Source of the DNA: Bacteroidales bacterium
Lineage (GTDB): Bacteria > Bacteroidota > Bacteroidia > Bacteroidales > TTA-H9
Reading direction: 5' to 3'
Assembly: GCA_030656615.1 (NCBI GenBank)
Contig: JAUSOY010000016.1
Span: 1 to 53,465, forward strand
DNA length: 53,465 bases
The notes under the pieces are model-generated. The model saw nothing but the letters and a program-made list of their open reading frames with translations. It searched no databases and was not told the DNA's origin. Positions 53,369-53,465 of this stretch are shown one piece after another. The position numbers were made by a program, and so were the translations under genes. Positions within the stretch are counted from its first letter, which is position 1. Each line of letters opens with the position of its first letter.

Positions 53369-53465
53369 ATGAAAACTACAGAAGAAATAAAGAAGGAGTT
53401 TGAGTTATTGCCTGGCAATCAACAGGAGCAATTACTTGATGACCTATTAAGAAGCTTTGAACTAA
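53369..53465 (+). CDS. Start of an antitoxin-like (addiction-module component) protein, partial
   Basis: 32 codons are visible: MKTTEEIKKEFELLPGNQQ, then EQLLDDLLRSFEL. The LP..Q/E..LLDDLL.S(L/F) helix pattern is that of short antitoxins of the addiction-module component family paired with RelE/ParE toxins. The toxin, if any, would be to the right of the window. The family call rests on one helix only. Confidence 0.45.
   Translation, partial: MKTTEEIKKEFELLPGNQQEQLLDDLLRSFEL

Overview
The window reads as chromosomal DNA of a member of the Bacteroidota, probably close to Bacteroidales. The evidence is the gliding-type ABC ATPase GldA, a TonB-dependent receptor of the OMP_b-brl type, DUF5723 and head-GIN (DUF2807) surface proteins, a bifunctional FtcD, a TPR-AraC membrane regulator, a tmRNA tag that starts with glycine, and repeated Bacteroidota-type promoters (TAnnTTTG, sometimes with TTG/TTTG about 20 bases upstream) in place of E. 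coli-like -35/-10 boxes. Shine-Dalgarno sites are mostly absent. Nearly all of the window is dense single-copy chromosomal sequence. The only mobile DNA seen is the last 41 codons of an IS1595-family transposase at the left edge.

Layout. 1-7.0 kb (+): transposase remnant, folate/histidine enzyme FtcD, a small outer-membrane protein, a CHASE4 hybrid histidine kinase, a carboxyltransferase (OadA/PycB type, no biotin domain) and a Dabb-fold protein. 7.0-12.3 kb (-): YebC, transaldolase, then an ECF sigma / anti-sigma / DUF2807-barrel cluster. 12.4-19.8 kb (-): the most unusual region. It holds a 989-residue protein with five exact 46-residue repeats, TPRs and two CbxX/SpoVK-type AAA+ domains; a LamG/SH3-like/multi-TM/zinc-ribbon membrane protein; a DUF6232 membrane protein; and a TPR-TM-AraC regulator. 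A 24-bp perfect palindrome lies between the last two. 19.9-26.5 kb: lepA (-), a decayed histidine kinase fragment, valS (+), a DUF5723 protein (-). 26.8-33.5 kb (+): serine hydrolase, universal stress protein, TonB receptor, CCA-adding-type nucleotidyltransferase and tRNA-Val(GAC). 33.5-37.4 kb (-): a palindrome cluster, two overlapping tiny genes, metK with a SAM-II-like riboswitch in its leader, gldA, and a nicotinamide-riboside-kinase-like gene. 37.5-40.4 kb (+): rplM-rpsI and rpsB-tsf. 40.5-44.6 kb (+): MacA-like adaptor, MacB-like permease without ATPase, and TolC-like channel. 44.7-53.5 kb: peroxiredoxin, HAD hydrolase, PAP2 phosphatase, M28-PDZ peptidase, an MBOAT/AlgJ-like O-acylation pair, tmRNA (ssrA), a lipoprotein, and the start of an antitoxin-like gene cut by the right edge.

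How the genes fit together: housekeeping translation genes (valS, lepA, rplM, rpsI, rpsB, tsf, cca, tRNA-Val, ssrA) are mixed with envelope functions (efflux, TonB uptake, surface barrels, acylation). The two items most worth follow-up are the repeat-TPR-AAA-AAA protein, whose N-terminal repeats resemble a domain I know from plant CK1-like (MUT9/HD16-type) kinases, and the SAM-II-like pseudoknot upstream of metK. The pseudoknot comes with a 15-bp competing helix that looks like a ready-made expression switch. All assignments are from reading the sequence; no database search was run.
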